Source of the DNA: Terriglobia bacterium
GTDB taxonomy: Bacteria; Acidobacteriota; Terriglobia; Versatilivoradales; Versatilivoraceae
Length of the DNA stretch: 64,000 nucleotides
NCBI GenBank assembly: GCA_022452285.1
Contig: JAKUNG010000012.1
Coordinates: 79,261-143,260 of the forward strand
Reading direction: 5' to 3'
Shown piece by piece: positions 46,921 to 56,155 of this stretch; position 1 is the first letter of the stretch; each line of letters begins with the position of its first letter. Under the pieces are notes generated by a model. That model saw only the letters and a program-made list of their open reading frames with translations, had not been told where the DNA came from and ran no database searches. A program made the position numbers and the translations under genes.

Positions 46921-49728
46921 TCAATTTAAATAAATAAATTCATTGGAGGTTATTAAAATCCGACAAAAACTTTGCCAAGCAGCTAGCTGTGAATCTATTT
47001 TACCTTCAGAAACACTAGGAGGATAATTATTTAAATAAAGTAGGGCCTCTTTTTTTTCCTCCAAGTTTGGTTTTCTGGTTAAGGTGATTAAATAGGCTCG
47101 TTCAATTCGAGTCAGAGTACTCGATTTTTCTTTGTTAAGTAAATACCTAGCCAGTGAAAGAGATCTTTCATGAACATTATTACTATTCATCATATAGAGT
47201 GCTTGGGTTGCAACATTGCTTTCATCGCGTTTGCCAATACTAGAGGAGCTGTCCGCAAAGTCAAAAAGTTTCATAAACCCTGGAATTTTGTTTCGAATTA
47301 TCGGTATATATATAGTTCTACGTTTAGTTTTATTAGGATGAAAGGCCTGTTCGGGACCCTGCTGTTTATAGTCCAATAATTCTGCACCTAAAGTTCCCCC
47401 CATTGAAAGATTTAATTCCCCGTCCAGAGCTAAGAATGCATCGCGAATTTCTTCAACTGTAAGTCGGCGTCTTTTGGCATGAGACCAAAGTTGGTTATCG
47501 AGATCAGTCATTGTTTTATTTTTTTTAGAGCTACTCTGTTGATAAGTATTTGAAAGCATTAATATTCGGTGTAAGGATTTAATTGACCAATTACTTTTAG
47601 TAAATTCAACAGCTAAAAAATCTAAAAGTTGCTTATGTGTTGGTTTTTCTCCAGTGGACCCAAAATTATTGGGTGTTCGAACAAGGCCTTCTCCGAAATG
47701 CCATTGCCAGATACGATTAACCATTACACGAGGGGTTAAAGGATTAGAAGAATGACTCAGCCACTCAGCGAATTCTTTTCGCCCACTTCCTTTGACAATG
47801 GGTGTTTGGTTCATTCCAGCTAAGACTACTGGAAATTGTTTTTCTACTGTTTCACCTGGCGCATTATGGTTGCCTCTAATAAAGACTTTTTGATCTACAA
47901 TATCTCCTTCGGACACAGCTGTGGCAATTGGGGGCTCTGGTGGGGATGTGACCTTTAGGTGTTTTACTTCCTCACGTAGTGAAGCAATTGTAGAAGTGAT
48001 TTCTAGAGGCAAATAATCTTCACGGTCTTTTTTCAAAATACCAAACGGTCCGCTATCTGATTTAGAATTCTCAGTTGTGGGTGGGGCTGTTGTCACTGAT
48101 AGAAAAAAACGATCTTTTACTGCAATCAGGTCATCACTTGTCTCAGGCTTTCTCGGAGGTGCAGTTTCTTCCCGCAGAGCCTTCATCACCTTTCTCTCCC
48201 AGATTAATATCTTTTGGTGCCATTTTTTAGCTAGGCCATCAAACAAATCCTGATACTCTTGTGTGACTTGAATAAGTTCTGGACCTTTTGCGTTGTACCA
48301 TTTTTCAAGATAAGGGCGTAATGCGTTTCCTGGTTTAAGATATTGGATCCAGCGTTCTAGTATTTTCTGGTCAAGAGTTGTTTTACTTAATACCTCAGTC
48401 ATTGAATTTTGATTTTTGAAAATTCGATGAGCAGCTAACATATAGTCACCCAAATGAGGGTAAATGTTTTTACTTGAATACTTGGCAACTCCATTTTGAA
48501 TAAGTGCTTCAATAGCTGCCTCTCGAGTCTTGATTTTGTCCTGGTGTTTTACATAAGCTTCAAAAATTGTTTTTGGCACAAGCGGTTCAAAATAAAAAGT
48601 TGATACATGTGGAGGTTTAAATCCGTTTTTTAATTTGTCAAAACTTCTTGTGCTGGCAAAAATTGAAGCTAAGGAGTAGTAGTCCTTTGTAGAAATGGGA
48701 TCAAATTTATGGTCATGGCAGCGGGCACAGGAAATTGTAAGTCCCATAAAAGTTTTTGAAACGGTATCTATCTGTTCATCAACAAAGTCATATACCATTT
48801 TAAGTTTGTCTTGTTGAGCAATGGCGCGAGGGCCGATCGCCAAAAAGCCAGTACCTAAAATGCCTCTGACATTTGGGCTCTGTGAATTCCCTGAGGAGTA
48901 AAGGTCCCCAGCGATTTGTTCTCTGATAAATTGGTTATAGGGAATGTCTTGATTGAAGGTTTCAATTACATAGTCCCGATATCTCCATGCATAGGGCATG
49001 GTAACATCTTCATCCAAACCACTAGAATCAGCATATCGGGCTACATCAAGCCAATGTCGTGCCCATTGTTCTCCGTAGCGGGGGGAAGCAAGCAATCTAT
49101 CTATTAGTCGGGAGAAAGCATTAGGACCACTATCCTCTATAAAGTCTTTGATTTCCTGTTCACTTGGAGGAATTCCATGTAGATCAAACTTAGCTCTTCG
49201 AAGAAGGGTTAATTTATTTGCAGGACTTGCAGGTTGAAGGTTGTTTTCCTCGAGCTTTTGGAGGATAAAAGCATCAACCGGTGTGTTTATCCATTTTTTA
49301 TTCTTGACAGCTGGAAGGGAAGGTTGTTGTAGGGTTTCAAAAGCCCACCAGGAGGAGGTCTTCATTGCTTCTGAATCTTGAATCCAAATAAAACCATCTT
49401 GTATCCATTGGTGAAGGATTTGAGTTTCCTTTTCAGATAAGGCCCCTCCAACTGGCATTTTTAGTTTTCCTGTTTGAAGAACTGCTTGGTAGAGTAGGCT
49501 ATTAATTGCGTCACCTGGAATAACGGCTGGTCCGTGGGTGCCACCTTTCAGCGCTGCTTCCCTTGTTCTTAGATCTAGGCCCGAAACTTGTGTTTCTCCA
49601 TGGCAAGCTAGACAATGCTTGTTAATAATTACTGAAGCCTTCTCACTCAAAAAGCTAGTTGCAATCAAATATACAGGTGCTGTAAGTATGTGGAATAAAA
49701 TAAGTAGGACGGAAATTTTAAGTTGCAA
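46921..49728 (-). CDS. PSCyt1-DUF1549-DUF1553 exported cytochrome-like protein, copy 2
   Basis: A 935-residue paralogue of the protein at 34579-37209, about 60 residues longer. The signal peptide covers about 1-25, the first heme motif is C-L-A-C-H (39-43) and the second is C-A-R-C-H-D-H-K-F-D-P near 335. DUF1549 contains W-A-R-H-W-L-D-V-A-R-Y near 220; DUF1553 contains M-V-N-R-I-W-Q-W-H-F-G-E-G near 675. The middle linker (about 380-620) is charged and divergent from copy 1. The start is TTG 49728. It lies in mirror-image orientation to copy 1, with about 12 kb between the two pairs' inner ends excluded from either operon. Confidence 0.92.
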   Translation of the reverse strand: MQLKISVLLILFHILTAPVYLIATSFLSEKASVIINKHCLACHGETQVSGLDLRTREAALKGGTHGPAVIPGDAINSLLYQAVLQTGKLKMPVGGALSEKETQILHQWIQDGFIWIQDSEAMKTSSWWAFETLQQPSLPAVKNKKWINTPVDAFILQKLEENNLQPASPANKLTLLRRAKFDLHGIPPSEQEIKDFIEDSGPNAFSRLIDRLLASPRYGEQWARHWLDVARYADSSGLDEDVTMPYAWRYRDYVIETFNQDIPYNQFIREQIAGDLYSSGNSQSPNVRGILGTGFLAIGPRAIAQQDKLKMVYDFVDEQIDTVSKTFMGLTISCARCHDHKFDPISTKDYYSLASIFASTRSFDKLKNGFKPPHVSTFYFEPLVPKTIFEAYVKHQDKIKTREAAIEALIQNGVAKYSSKNIYPHLGDYMLAAHRIFKNQNSMTEVLSKTTLDQKILERWIQYLKPGNALRPYLEKWYNAKGPELIQVTQEYQDLFDGLAKKWHQKILIWERKVMKALREETAPPRKPETSDDLIAVKDRFFLSVTTAPPTTENSKSDSGPFGILKKDREDYLPLEITSTIASLREEVKHLKVTSPPEPPIATAVSEGDIVDQKVFIRGNHNAPGETVEKQFPVVLAGMNQTPIVKGSGRKEFAEWLSHSSNPLTPRVMVNRIWQWHFGEGLVRTPNNFGSTGEKPTHKQLLDFLAVEFTKSNWSIKSLHRILMLSNTYQQSSSKKNKTMTDLDNQLWSHAKRRRLTVEEIRDAFLALDGELNLSMGGTLGAELLDYKQQGPEQAFHPNKTKRRTIYIPIIRNKIPGFMKLFDFADSSSSIGKRDESNVATQALYMMNSNNVHERSLSLARYLLNKEKSSTLTRIERAYLITLTRKPNLEEKKEALLYLNNYPPSVSEGKIDSQLAAWQSFCRILITSNEFIYLN

Positions 49729-50018
49729 TTGGAACCACCGAACTATCTTGTAAAGAAGTTTTACTGAAGATGTTAGCTTATTTTAACATAGCTTTCTAAA
49801 TAAATAGGTTTCCTTAGTATAATGTTACTAGCTAAGACTGATTAATTGAGAGTTTTCTTTGAGTTTTGTTTGTTAATTCAAAAGATGGTCTAGACATTTA
49901 AGTGGCTCTATCTTCGAATGATCACCAATCAAGATTCTTATGAAATAAAATTTTGATTAATCACCTATTCTTGAACAAGTATCAATCAATAAAGAATGAT
50001 TAACCAGGAGGAGTTTTT

Positions 50019-51086
50019 ATGCCGAACTTTTCAGAATACGTAGAATTTGGGTATGGATACCTAGGAATCATAGGAAGAATTCTAGGTCTAATTGTGGGTG
50101 CATGGATTACATCCAAATTGATTCATCGGTGGGTTCCAAAAATGAGAGTTTGGTTAGTTAGTTCAATGCAATCTCGCCAAGATCAGCCCAATGTTGAACT
50201 TGAAAAACGAGCTGCTACTCTAGGTGGAATTTTCAGAAAGACACTTGTAGTAATTATTTGGTTGGTTGTTGTTATGATGGCACTAGGAGAAGCAGGGTTT
50301 GATGTGGGTCCTCTGCTAGCTGGAGCTGGAGTGGCAGGTTTGGCAATTGGGTTTGGTGCTCAAAATTTAGTACGGGACGTCATCTCTGGAGTGTTTCTGT
50401 TGCTCGAAAACCAATTACGTGTAAACGATGTCGGTATTATTAACGGAACCGGAGGATTAGTAGAAGAGATGAATTTAAGAACTACTGTACTTAGAGGATT
50501 AGATGGTACAGTCCATATTTTCCCAAATGGATCTATTACTAGTTTATCTAATAGGACTCGGCAGTTTTCTTTTTATGTTTTCAATATAGGTGTCGCTTAT
50601 AAAGAAGATACAGATTATGTTACTAAGGTTCTTGAAGAATTGTCTGATGAGATGATGCAAGAAGAACCTTTTAAATCAGTTATTCTTGAGCCTTTGCAGG
50701 TATTAGGAGTAGATCAATTTGCAGATTCAGCTGTAATGATTAAAGCCCGAATTAAGACTGTTCCTATTAAACAATGGATGGTGGGGCGTGAGATGAATCG
50801 TCGGATTAAAATGAAATTTGATGAGCTCGGAATAGAAATTCCTTTCCCTCATCGCTCTATCTATGTAGGAGAAGCCAGCAAGCCTTTTCAAGTTAAATCT
50901 GGCAATTTTGATCGACAGGAAATCAAGAGCATAATTAGTGAAGTTCTTGTAGAGCAGGGTATGAAGAGTAAAGAAATAATGCCCACCCGATCAACAAAGC
51001 CTCTCATTCAGTCTGGAAAAAAAACAGAGGCCTCCTCGCCTCTGCCAAATAAGGATGCAGCAACAGATGGAGGTGATTCTGACTAA
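50019..51086 (+). CDS. MscS-family mechanosensitive channel
   Basis: Small-conductance mechanosensitive channel of 355 residues. Three hydrophobic helices lie in the first about 115 residues. TM3 has the Gly/Ala packing pattern L-A-G-A-G-V-A-G-L-A-I-G-F-G-A-Q followed by N-L-V-R-D of the MscS pore. The MscS beta domain follows with a G-x-V-E-E-M-N-L-R-T-T-V-L-R segment and the F-P-N-G-x-I motif. The C-terminal about 60 residues are polar and low complexity. A strong AGGAGG precedes ATG 50019. It guards against hypo-osmotic shock, fitting a marine or symbiotic habitat. A terminator candidate follows. Confidence 0.92.
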   Translation: MPNFSEYVEFGYGYLGIIGRILGLIVGAWITSKLIHRWVPKMRVWLVSSMQSRQDQPNVELEKRAATLGGIFRKTLVVIIWLVVVMMALGEAGFDVGPLLAGAGVAGLAIGFGAQNLVRDVISGVFLLLENQLRVNDVGIINGTGGLVEEMNLRTTVLRGLDGTVHIFPNGSITSLSNRTRQFSFYVFNIGVAYKEDTDYVTKVLEELSDEMMQEEPFKSVILEPLQVLGVDQFADSAVMIKARIKTVPIKQWMVGREMNRRIKMKFDELGIEIPFPHRSIYVGEASKPFQVKSGNFDRQEIKSIISEVLVEQGMKSKEIMPTRSTKPLIQSGKKTEASSPLPNKDAATDGGDSD

Positions 51087-51087
51087 G

Positions 51088-51140
51088 AAGCTGTTACCAA
51101 AGCTCTGTTGACTTAATTAAAAGAGCAGCTTGTTTTTTTT
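51088..51140 (+). terminator. Rho-independent terminator candidate after the MscS gene
   Basis: Arms AAGCTG and GCTCT on the 5' side pair with AGAGC and CAGCTT on the 3' side, with an 8-base bulge between the two 5' arm parts. A run of eight T follows at 51133-51140. It starts two bases after the MscS stop. Confidence 0.55.
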
Positions 51141-51194
51141 AGCCGTAATTTGAAATGGAAGTAGTCATGTTTATTGACTAATTGATTCAGTCTC

Positions 51195-52268
51195 ATGGTG
51201 ACAATTCAAGAAATTCTTGAGATACGCACGAAGGAAGGAAATCTTTATAAGCGCCTAGATGAAGGTCGATTAAGGTGTGTTGCGTGTGGACATCGGTGCC
51301 CTATCCCTGATGGTCATCTTGGAGTTTGTAAGGTTCGTTTTAACAAAGGGGGGAAACTTTTTGTTCCTTGGGGTTATGTTGGGGGTGTGCAATGTGACCC
51401 TATAGAGAAAAAACCTTTTTTCCATGCTTATCCTGGAGAGCTCGCCTATAGTTTTGGAATGCTAGGATGTGACTTGCATTGCAGCTACTGTCAAAACTAT
51501 ATTTCTTCACAAACCCTTCGTGATCCATTGGCATCTGCACTCCCTAAAAATACAACAGCGAAATCATTGGTCAATTCAGCTGAAACTTATGGTGCCCAGG
51601 TAATGGTAAGCACTTATAACGAGCCACTAATTACTAGTGAATGGGCTGTTGAGGTGTTTAAAGAGGCACGCAAAAATAGGATGGTTACAGGATTTGTTTC
51701 TAACGGTAATGGAACTATGGAGGTTCTTAAATATCTTGAACCTTGGGTAGACTTATACAAGGTTGATTTGAAAAGCTTTGATGATAGACATTACCGAAAA
51801 TTAGGTGGTCGAATAATGCCAATTTTAGAGACAATTGAATCGCTGCATAACATGGATTTCTGGCTTGAAATTGTCACGCTCTTAATTCCTGGGTTTAATG
51901 ATACGGAGGAAGAGTTGCATCGCCTCACTAGTTTTATATCTAGTTTGTCTCCCAACATACCTTGGCATGTAACTGCTTTTCATAAAGATTATAAAATGAC
52001 TGATCCAGCTAATACAACTCCAAAGATGTTAATGAAAGCGGCTAAAGTTGGTAAGCAGGAAGGTCTAAGGTTTGTCTATGCAGGGAATTTGCCGGGGTTA
52101 GTTGGTGATTTAGAAAATACTAGGTGTCCAGAATGCCAATCTCTTTTGATAGAACGATTTGGATATTCAATCCTTAACTATAACATTAATGAGATGGGCT
52201 GTTGTCCTTCTTGTAATTATCAAATTCCTGGACGCTGGGGGCCATTACTCAAGAAAAATAAGTTCTGA
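51195..52268 (+). CDS. amrS: AmmeMemoRadiSam system radical SAM enzyme (AmrS-like)
   Basis: A 357-residue radical SAM protein. The cluster motif is C92-x-x-x-C96-x-x-C99 in L-G-C-D-L-H-C-S-Y-C-Q-N, and the N-terminal Cys group (C28, C31, C35, C45) with W-G-Y-V-G-G and the downstream D-P-I-E-K-K-P-F match the AmrS (PflA-like) family. Two additional C-x-x-C pairs lie in the last 40 residues, as in the longer members. Known partners AmrA (AMMECR1) and AmrB (Memo) are absent from the window. The reaction of the system is not settled. ATG 51195 has no good ribosome-binding site. Confidence 0.88.
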   Translation: MVTIQEILEIRTKEGNLYKRLDEGRLRCVACGHRCPIPDGHLGVCKVRFNKGGKLFVPWGYVGGVQCDPIEKKPFFHAYPGELAYSFGMLGCDLHCSYCQNYISSQTLRDPLASALPKNTTAKSLVNSAETYGAQVMVSTYNEPLITSEWAVEVFKEARKNRMVTGFVSNGNGTMEVLKYLEPWVDLYKVDLKSFDDRHYRKLGGRIMPILETIESLHNMDFWLEIVTLLIPGFNDTEEELHRLTSFISSLSPNIPWHVTAFHKDYKMTDPANTTPKMLMKAAKVGKQEGLRFVYAGNLPGLVGDLENTRCPECQSLLIERFGYSILNYNINEMGCCPSCNYQIPGRWGPLLKKNKF

Positions 52269-52305
52269 CTGCTAGTTTATTAAAAGACTCTACAAATTAG
52301 ATGTC

Positions 52306-53625
52306 CTAGAGGGAATTTAGAAAGGACAGCAAGTCACTTTTTTGTTCTGAAGTTAAACTTAAAAATTGTTGCCCCGAGGATAATGCCTCATTCTTATGAC
52401 TGGCTATGGCATCATGAAGGCTTTGTGCTGAGCCGTTATGAAGAAATGGACGTCGAAACCGGAGACCCCAAAGGCTTGGCGTTCTAATCTCAGTGGATAA
52501 TGCTGCTTCCTGAGGAATTCCATCTCCTGTGCCTATATCGTGCAATAATAGGTCGGAAAAAAGATTAACAGCCTTACGATCAAAAAGAGGATTATGACTA
52601 GGTCCAGTTTTTAACTGCCGAATATGACAGTTTTCACAACCAATGATCTTAAAAATCTCATCGCCTTTAATAACAGAAGAAGTTATAGGGCCCCTTTCTA
52701 AAGGAGCAAGAAACTTCATAAATGATTCGAAGTTGTCAATTCCTCGGAGACCGGTTGTTCTTTCTCTGACGTCTTCAAGGGCAGGTCGAGGATCTGCAAG
52801 TTTAAGGACCTCTGGGTCCACTCCAAGTGCCAATTCATGAGGAAATAGGGCATTCGTAATTCCCATCTCATTACGATATGCATCAGCTCCAAAGGCCAAT
52901 AGGGTTGCATGTTGACTTTTCCACCCAAATCGTCCAATCCGTGGAAAAGTTGTACCGATGTCAATAATCCTTGCTGCTCTTCCGCTAATGCCATCCTGGT
53001 TAGAATCTTCAGGGTCTTCAAGAGAAATGATTGTATCATCAGGGATAGCCTCTACTAGTCCGGCACCAAATAGAGGAATGGGTACTCGGCGAGCAATTAT
53101 GTTAGCTTCAGGAGGAATCATTACTTGGGCACGGTGAGGGGGAGTAGAAAGTAGGTGAAAGAGTGTACCACCATATAGAGCAGTGAAGTTGCCAAGTTCA
53201 TCTTTATAGCCAGCCCTTATTTCAGATATTGTAGAAGTGCCTCCAACAGCTGGAATACTATGACAGCCTCCACAGCTTGTTCCATTATAAGCAGGACCAA
53301 GACCCTCTTCAGCAGTTTCAACTTCCAAAAAATCTTCTCGTCCCAAACGAAAACGTTCAAATTCTGTTGGAGTTAAACCACGTATGGGACTGCCTGGTAT
53401 CACCGGTCGTCTTACTGCTAACAGTTTTGAATCTTGAACCTCTTTTACATCTTCAGAATAAACATCAGATTCTTGGTCCCACCCACCTCTTCTTTCACCA
53501 GTGGTCTCATCAAAACCAGGAGTTCCCCCTGTATAGGAAACATCATCTCCTCTGTATTCATGATCACCTACCATTTGGAGTATACAAAGGAAGAGAATAC
53601 TAGTTATTATCCAAAAACTTTTCAT
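52306..53625 (-). CDS. Exported di-heme oxidoreductase (DUF1111 / thiol oxidoreductase-like)
   Basis: A 439-residue exported c-type cytochrome. A signal peptide (about 1-20) precedes a first heme motif C-G-G-C-H (118-122) and a second C-E-N-C-H (about 331-335), as in the di-heme oxidoreductase/DUF1111 family that is related to bacterial di-heme peroxidases. L-W-G-L-R near 387 and P-F-L-H-N-G-S near 395-401 are typical of the C-terminal half. It follows the CuA-type cupredoxin gene by 18 bp, so electrons could move between the two in the periplasm. The physiological substrate is unknown. Confidence 0.88.
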   Translation of the reverse strand: MKSFWIITSILFLCILQMVGDHEYRGDDVSYTGGTPGFDETTGERRGGWDQESDVYSEDVKEVQDSKLLAVRRPVIPGSPIRGLTPTEFERFRLGREDFLEVETAEEGLGPAYNGTSCGGCHSIPAVGGTSTISEIRAGYKDELGNFTALYGGTLFHLLSTPPHRAQVMIPPEANIIARRVPIPLFGAGLVEAIPDDTIISLEDPEDSNQDGISGRAARIIDIGTTFPRIGRFGWKSQHATLLAFGADAYRNEMGITNALFPHELALGVDPEVLKLADPRPALEDVRERTTGLRGIDNFESFMKFLAPLERGPITSSVIKGDEIFKIIGCENCHIRQLKTGPSHNPLFDRKAVNLFSDLLLHDIGTGDGIPQEAALSTEIRTPSLWGLRFRRPFLHNGSAQSLHDAIASHKNEALSSGQQFLSLTSEQKSDLLSFLNSL

Positions 53626-53643
53626 AGCTCATTCACCTTCAAT

Positions 53644-54027
53644 CTATTCCACAATAATTTCACCGCGCATTAAATTATGTCCTGCTCCACAAGGGCGAGA
53701 ACATTCAAAAGGATATCTCCCTGTCCTTTTTGCCCGGAACTGAATTCGCAAACGTCCTTTGCCTGCAGGAGGAATGATTTTATCGATGTTGGCGGACTCT
53801 AGGCGAAAGCCGTGATCGGTATCTTCACTTCTAAGGACAATCTCAACCAAACTTCCTTTTTTGACCTTAATCTTAGAGGGGGTAAAGGTGAAGCGTTCAG
53901 CAGTTATTAAAATGACCTGGTCCGGTTTTTCAATAGGGATAGGTTCCTTAGCCACTAAAGGACTATAAGAAAGCAAAATAGAACCTAATAATAGATATTG
54001 AAATCTAGTGACAAAGTTTTTTTTCAT
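53644..54027 (-). CDS. Exported cupredoxin with a CuA-type copper motif
   Basis: A 127-residue protein with a signal peptide (about 1-27) and a single cupredoxin domain. His72 and the C-terminal C109-x-x-x-C113-x-x-x-H117-x-x-M120 reproduce the ligand spacing of the binuclear CuA centre of cytochrome oxidase subunit II and nitrous oxide reductase; the usual Glu/Ile positions between the two Cys are Arg and Pro. A 37-residue gap between His72 and Cys109 is near the 35 of CuA sites. There is no membrane helix beyond the signal, so it is a soluble electron carrier. It is between a porin gene (upstream) and the di-heme oxidoreductase gene (downstream). Confidence 0.85.
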   Translation of the reverse strand: MKKNFVTRFQYLLLGSILLSYSPLVAKEPIPIEKPDQVILITAERFTFTPSKIKVKKGSLVEIVLRSEDTDHGFRLESANIDKIIPPAGKGRLRIQFRAKRTGRYPFECSRPCGAGHNLMRGEIIVE

Positions 54028-54065
54028 ATAAGGTACTCATCCTTACAATTTAATTAGACTGTGGA

Positions 54066-55475
54066 TTAAAACCACCAACCTAGACCAAGATTTACTGTAT
54101 CTCTAGGAGTAAAGACCTGACTGGCATTACGGTTAAAGATATAATCAAGTTTTACAGCGACGTCTGGAACCGGTCGATATGTTATTCCTAATACCCTTGC
54201 CGATCGGTCAAACTGAGGTAGCGGTATAAAGTCTAGTGGCATTTTTTCTTGAGTATTAAATGATTCGTAGCGGGTAAAGATGGCTAGGTCATGTCTCCAG
54301 TGTTTTGGGAGAATATGTATTTCAGGCTCGATGTAGTAGCCTTTCATCTGGCTAGCTACATTTGGATTGACACCCATCTGTCGTTCCATTGCAATATTTA
54401 ATTGACCTGCCCGACTCACCCAGTTCTTTGCTAGTAAACCCCTAATACCAAAGCGGTCATATCGATACCGGGCATCAACATTAAATATAGTTACCCGAGG
54501 GTTTGTGCTTTCTAAATTAAATCCAGTATGGCCTGAATATAAGCTGGTGCCTATCGTAAGGCTAGGAATACCAGTATATTCTAGTCTCACAACCTTAGCA
54601 GGATTTCGAGAAGAAGAGAAAAATCCTTTTTGTCGCCCCTCTCTAATGCCTTCTTCTGCATTAAATAGTGTTGCATCTAATCCACCCATTAAATAGGCAC
54701 GATATCTAAAGCCCTTCCCAAGGTCACCAGTTGCGCCAATTCCCATATCAAACCACGTAGACGGAATAATGACTGTTTCAACCTGCGGTCTTTCAACACC
54801 ATTAAACGCTGGCGGTTCATGGCGTTCATTTATAATACCAATTGGGGTTAACAACATTCCAGCGCGTACGTTAAAATAGGGTTTAATCAAGAAATCGAGG
54901 TAGGCTTGTTCTAGTTCAAGCTCTCCGGTAGGTTCTCCTCCTTCAACAAAAGCATGTTCTAGCTCTATCTCACTCCAAAATTTTATGCGTGATGAAAAGC
55001 TATGCCCAAAAAGAAGAACAAATCGGTGAAAGTCAAACTCGCCAGGTTCTCCAACATCCTTATTGAAGTGTGCATCCATATATCCAGCAACTGGAAGTCG
55101 AATTTCATTTTCTGCTGTATTTTGCTGGTCAGTTTCTATCAATACCACTTCAAGTGGTAGTGCGTCATCGTGGGACTGAATAGGTAAGCCAGAGGGGGCA
55201 TTAACACCATCTTCTTCTTGATTCCTAATAGAGTTAGAATCAGCAGATCCACTTTGATCTTTTAAAAGTCCTTCAATTCTTTCTTCTAAAGCCTTGATTC
55301 TATCTTCTAATGAAATAGACTTAGATTCTTTCCCAAAATTGGGATCGAGATTTCGCATCTTAGCTTCTAGTTCTTCAATCCGTTTTTCAAGGACAGGATT
55401 ATCTCCAGCAAAAATTAGTGTAGCCAGTGAGAAGAAAACTAAAATAGTCACCAAAATTTTTTGAAGTGAGCTCAT
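54066..55475 (-). CDS. Outer-membrane porin with N-terminal coiled coil
   Basis: A 469-residue exported protein. A signal peptide (about 1-23) is followed by a heptad-like coiled coil (about 28-72, K-R-I-E-E-L-E-A-K-M and R-I-K-A-L-E-E-R-I-E-G), an acidic linker, then a long beta-strand barrel from about 125 ending in G-L-G-W-W-F, a typical aromatic C-terminus for outer-membrane insertion. The layout resembles phosphate-selective porin O/P and related porins with an SLH-replacing coiled coil. It is the first gene of a reverse operon with the CuA cupredoxin and di-heme oxidoreductase. The ion or solute it admits is unknown. Confidence 0.83.
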   Translation of the reverse strand: MSSLQKILVTILVFFSLATLIFAGDNPVLEKRIEELEAKMRNLDPNFGKESKSISLEDRIKALEERIEGLLKDQSGSADSNSIRNQEEDGVNAPSGLPIQSHDDALPLEVVLIETDQQNTAENEIRLPVAGYMDAHFNKDVGEPGEFDFHRFVLLFGHSFSSRIKFWSEIELEHAFVEGGEPTGELELEQAYLDFLIKPYFNVRAGMLLTPIGIINERHEPPAFNGVERPQVETVIIPSTWFDMGIGATGDLGKGFRYRAYLMGGLDATLFNAEEGIREGRQKGFFSSSRNPAKVVRLEYTGIPSLTIGTSLYSGHTGFNLESTNPRVTIFNVDARYRYDRFGIRGLLAKNWVSRAGQLNIAMERQMGVNPNVASQMKGYYIEPEIHILPKHWRHDLAIFTRYESFNTQEKMPLDFIPLPQFDRSARVLGITYRPVPDVAVKLDYIFNRNASQVFTPRDTVNLGLGWWF

Positions 55476-55660
55476 AGGTGTTCTTGGGTGATACCCTTTT
55501 AGATTGATGTTTTAGAATCTATTCTGCTAGCCAAAAAAAAATTTTAGATAAGACTAAATATTTTGTCAAGAAGCTTTTAGCTATGTATTTATTATTCTGT
55601 TGATCTAAAATCGATACTTATGTAGCTCAACAACAAAATAACCGCCGCGAGGATAGCAAT

Positions 55661-56155
55661 ATGACTGTAGCAAACTGGAAACTTCAATCATATAATGTCG
55701 TTCAGAGTTTACTCTTTAATAACAAGCACCAGGTGATTGAGTACCATGTTCGTAGTTCTGGTGGTCTGGAATGGCGTGATCGTGCTATGGATCCTGCTCC
55801 GGTTCGAAGGCTATACGAGACAAAAACAACTGACGAAAGAACCTGTCTTCATACCATTCAGTTTGTTCACCACATGCTAATTCCTCCAGCCAAACGTCAT
55901 GTGGAAGAACTACATATTCATCCAGATGCTGAGGAGATTGTAGTTGTAACAAGAGGACAGGGAAGGGCTAGAATTGGTAACAATAGTTTTGAAATCAAAA
56001 AAGAGGATGTTTTACATGTGCCTCCTAATACTGAACATGAGATTGTCAATAACGGAGAAGACTTTTTAGGAGTATTATTTATAAATGTGCCAGTAGGAAA
56101 CGGCATTGAAAAACTGGTTGAATTAAAGAAAGACTCTGAAACTATTATGAGATAA
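55661..56155 (+). CDS. Cupin domain protein
   Basis: A 164-residue single-domain cupin. Metal ligands of cupin motif 1 are visible as H85-x-H87-x-x-x-E91 with G-Q-G in the following turn, and motif 2 as P-P-N-T-E-H126. An N-terminal extension of about 60 residues precedes the barrel and may form a second, non-metal subdomain. Such proteins bind small organics or act as isomerases, dioxygenases or regulators. The start ATG 55661 has GAGGA upstream. It stands before family X copy C with about 200 bp between. Confidence 0.83.
   Translation: MTVANWKLQSYNVVQSLLFNNKHQVIEYHVRSSGGLEWRDRAMDPAPVRRLYETKTTDERTCLHTIQFVHHMLIPPAKRHVEELHIHPDAEEIVVVTRGQGRARIGNNSFEIKKEDVLHVPPNTEHEIVNNGEDFLGVLFINVPVGNGIEKLVELKKDSETIMR

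Noticed and set aside
34579..49728. Recent inverted duplication of the PSCyt/DUF1501 pairs
   Set aside because: The protein copies differ in length by about 60 residues and in many positions, and no long identical DNA stretch was noticed, so the pairs are ancient paralogues rather than a recent repeat.
52716..53039. A 107-codon open frame on the reverse strand in another frame of the di-heme oxidoreductase gene
   Set aside because: It overlaps a clear coding gene in a shifted frame, has no start signal, and its sequence has no domain character.
53277..53603. A 108-codon forward frame antisense to the di-heme oxidoreductase gene
   Set aside because: The composition (many Leu, His, Gln) is that of an antisense shadow; the reverse gene has heme motifs and a signal peptide.
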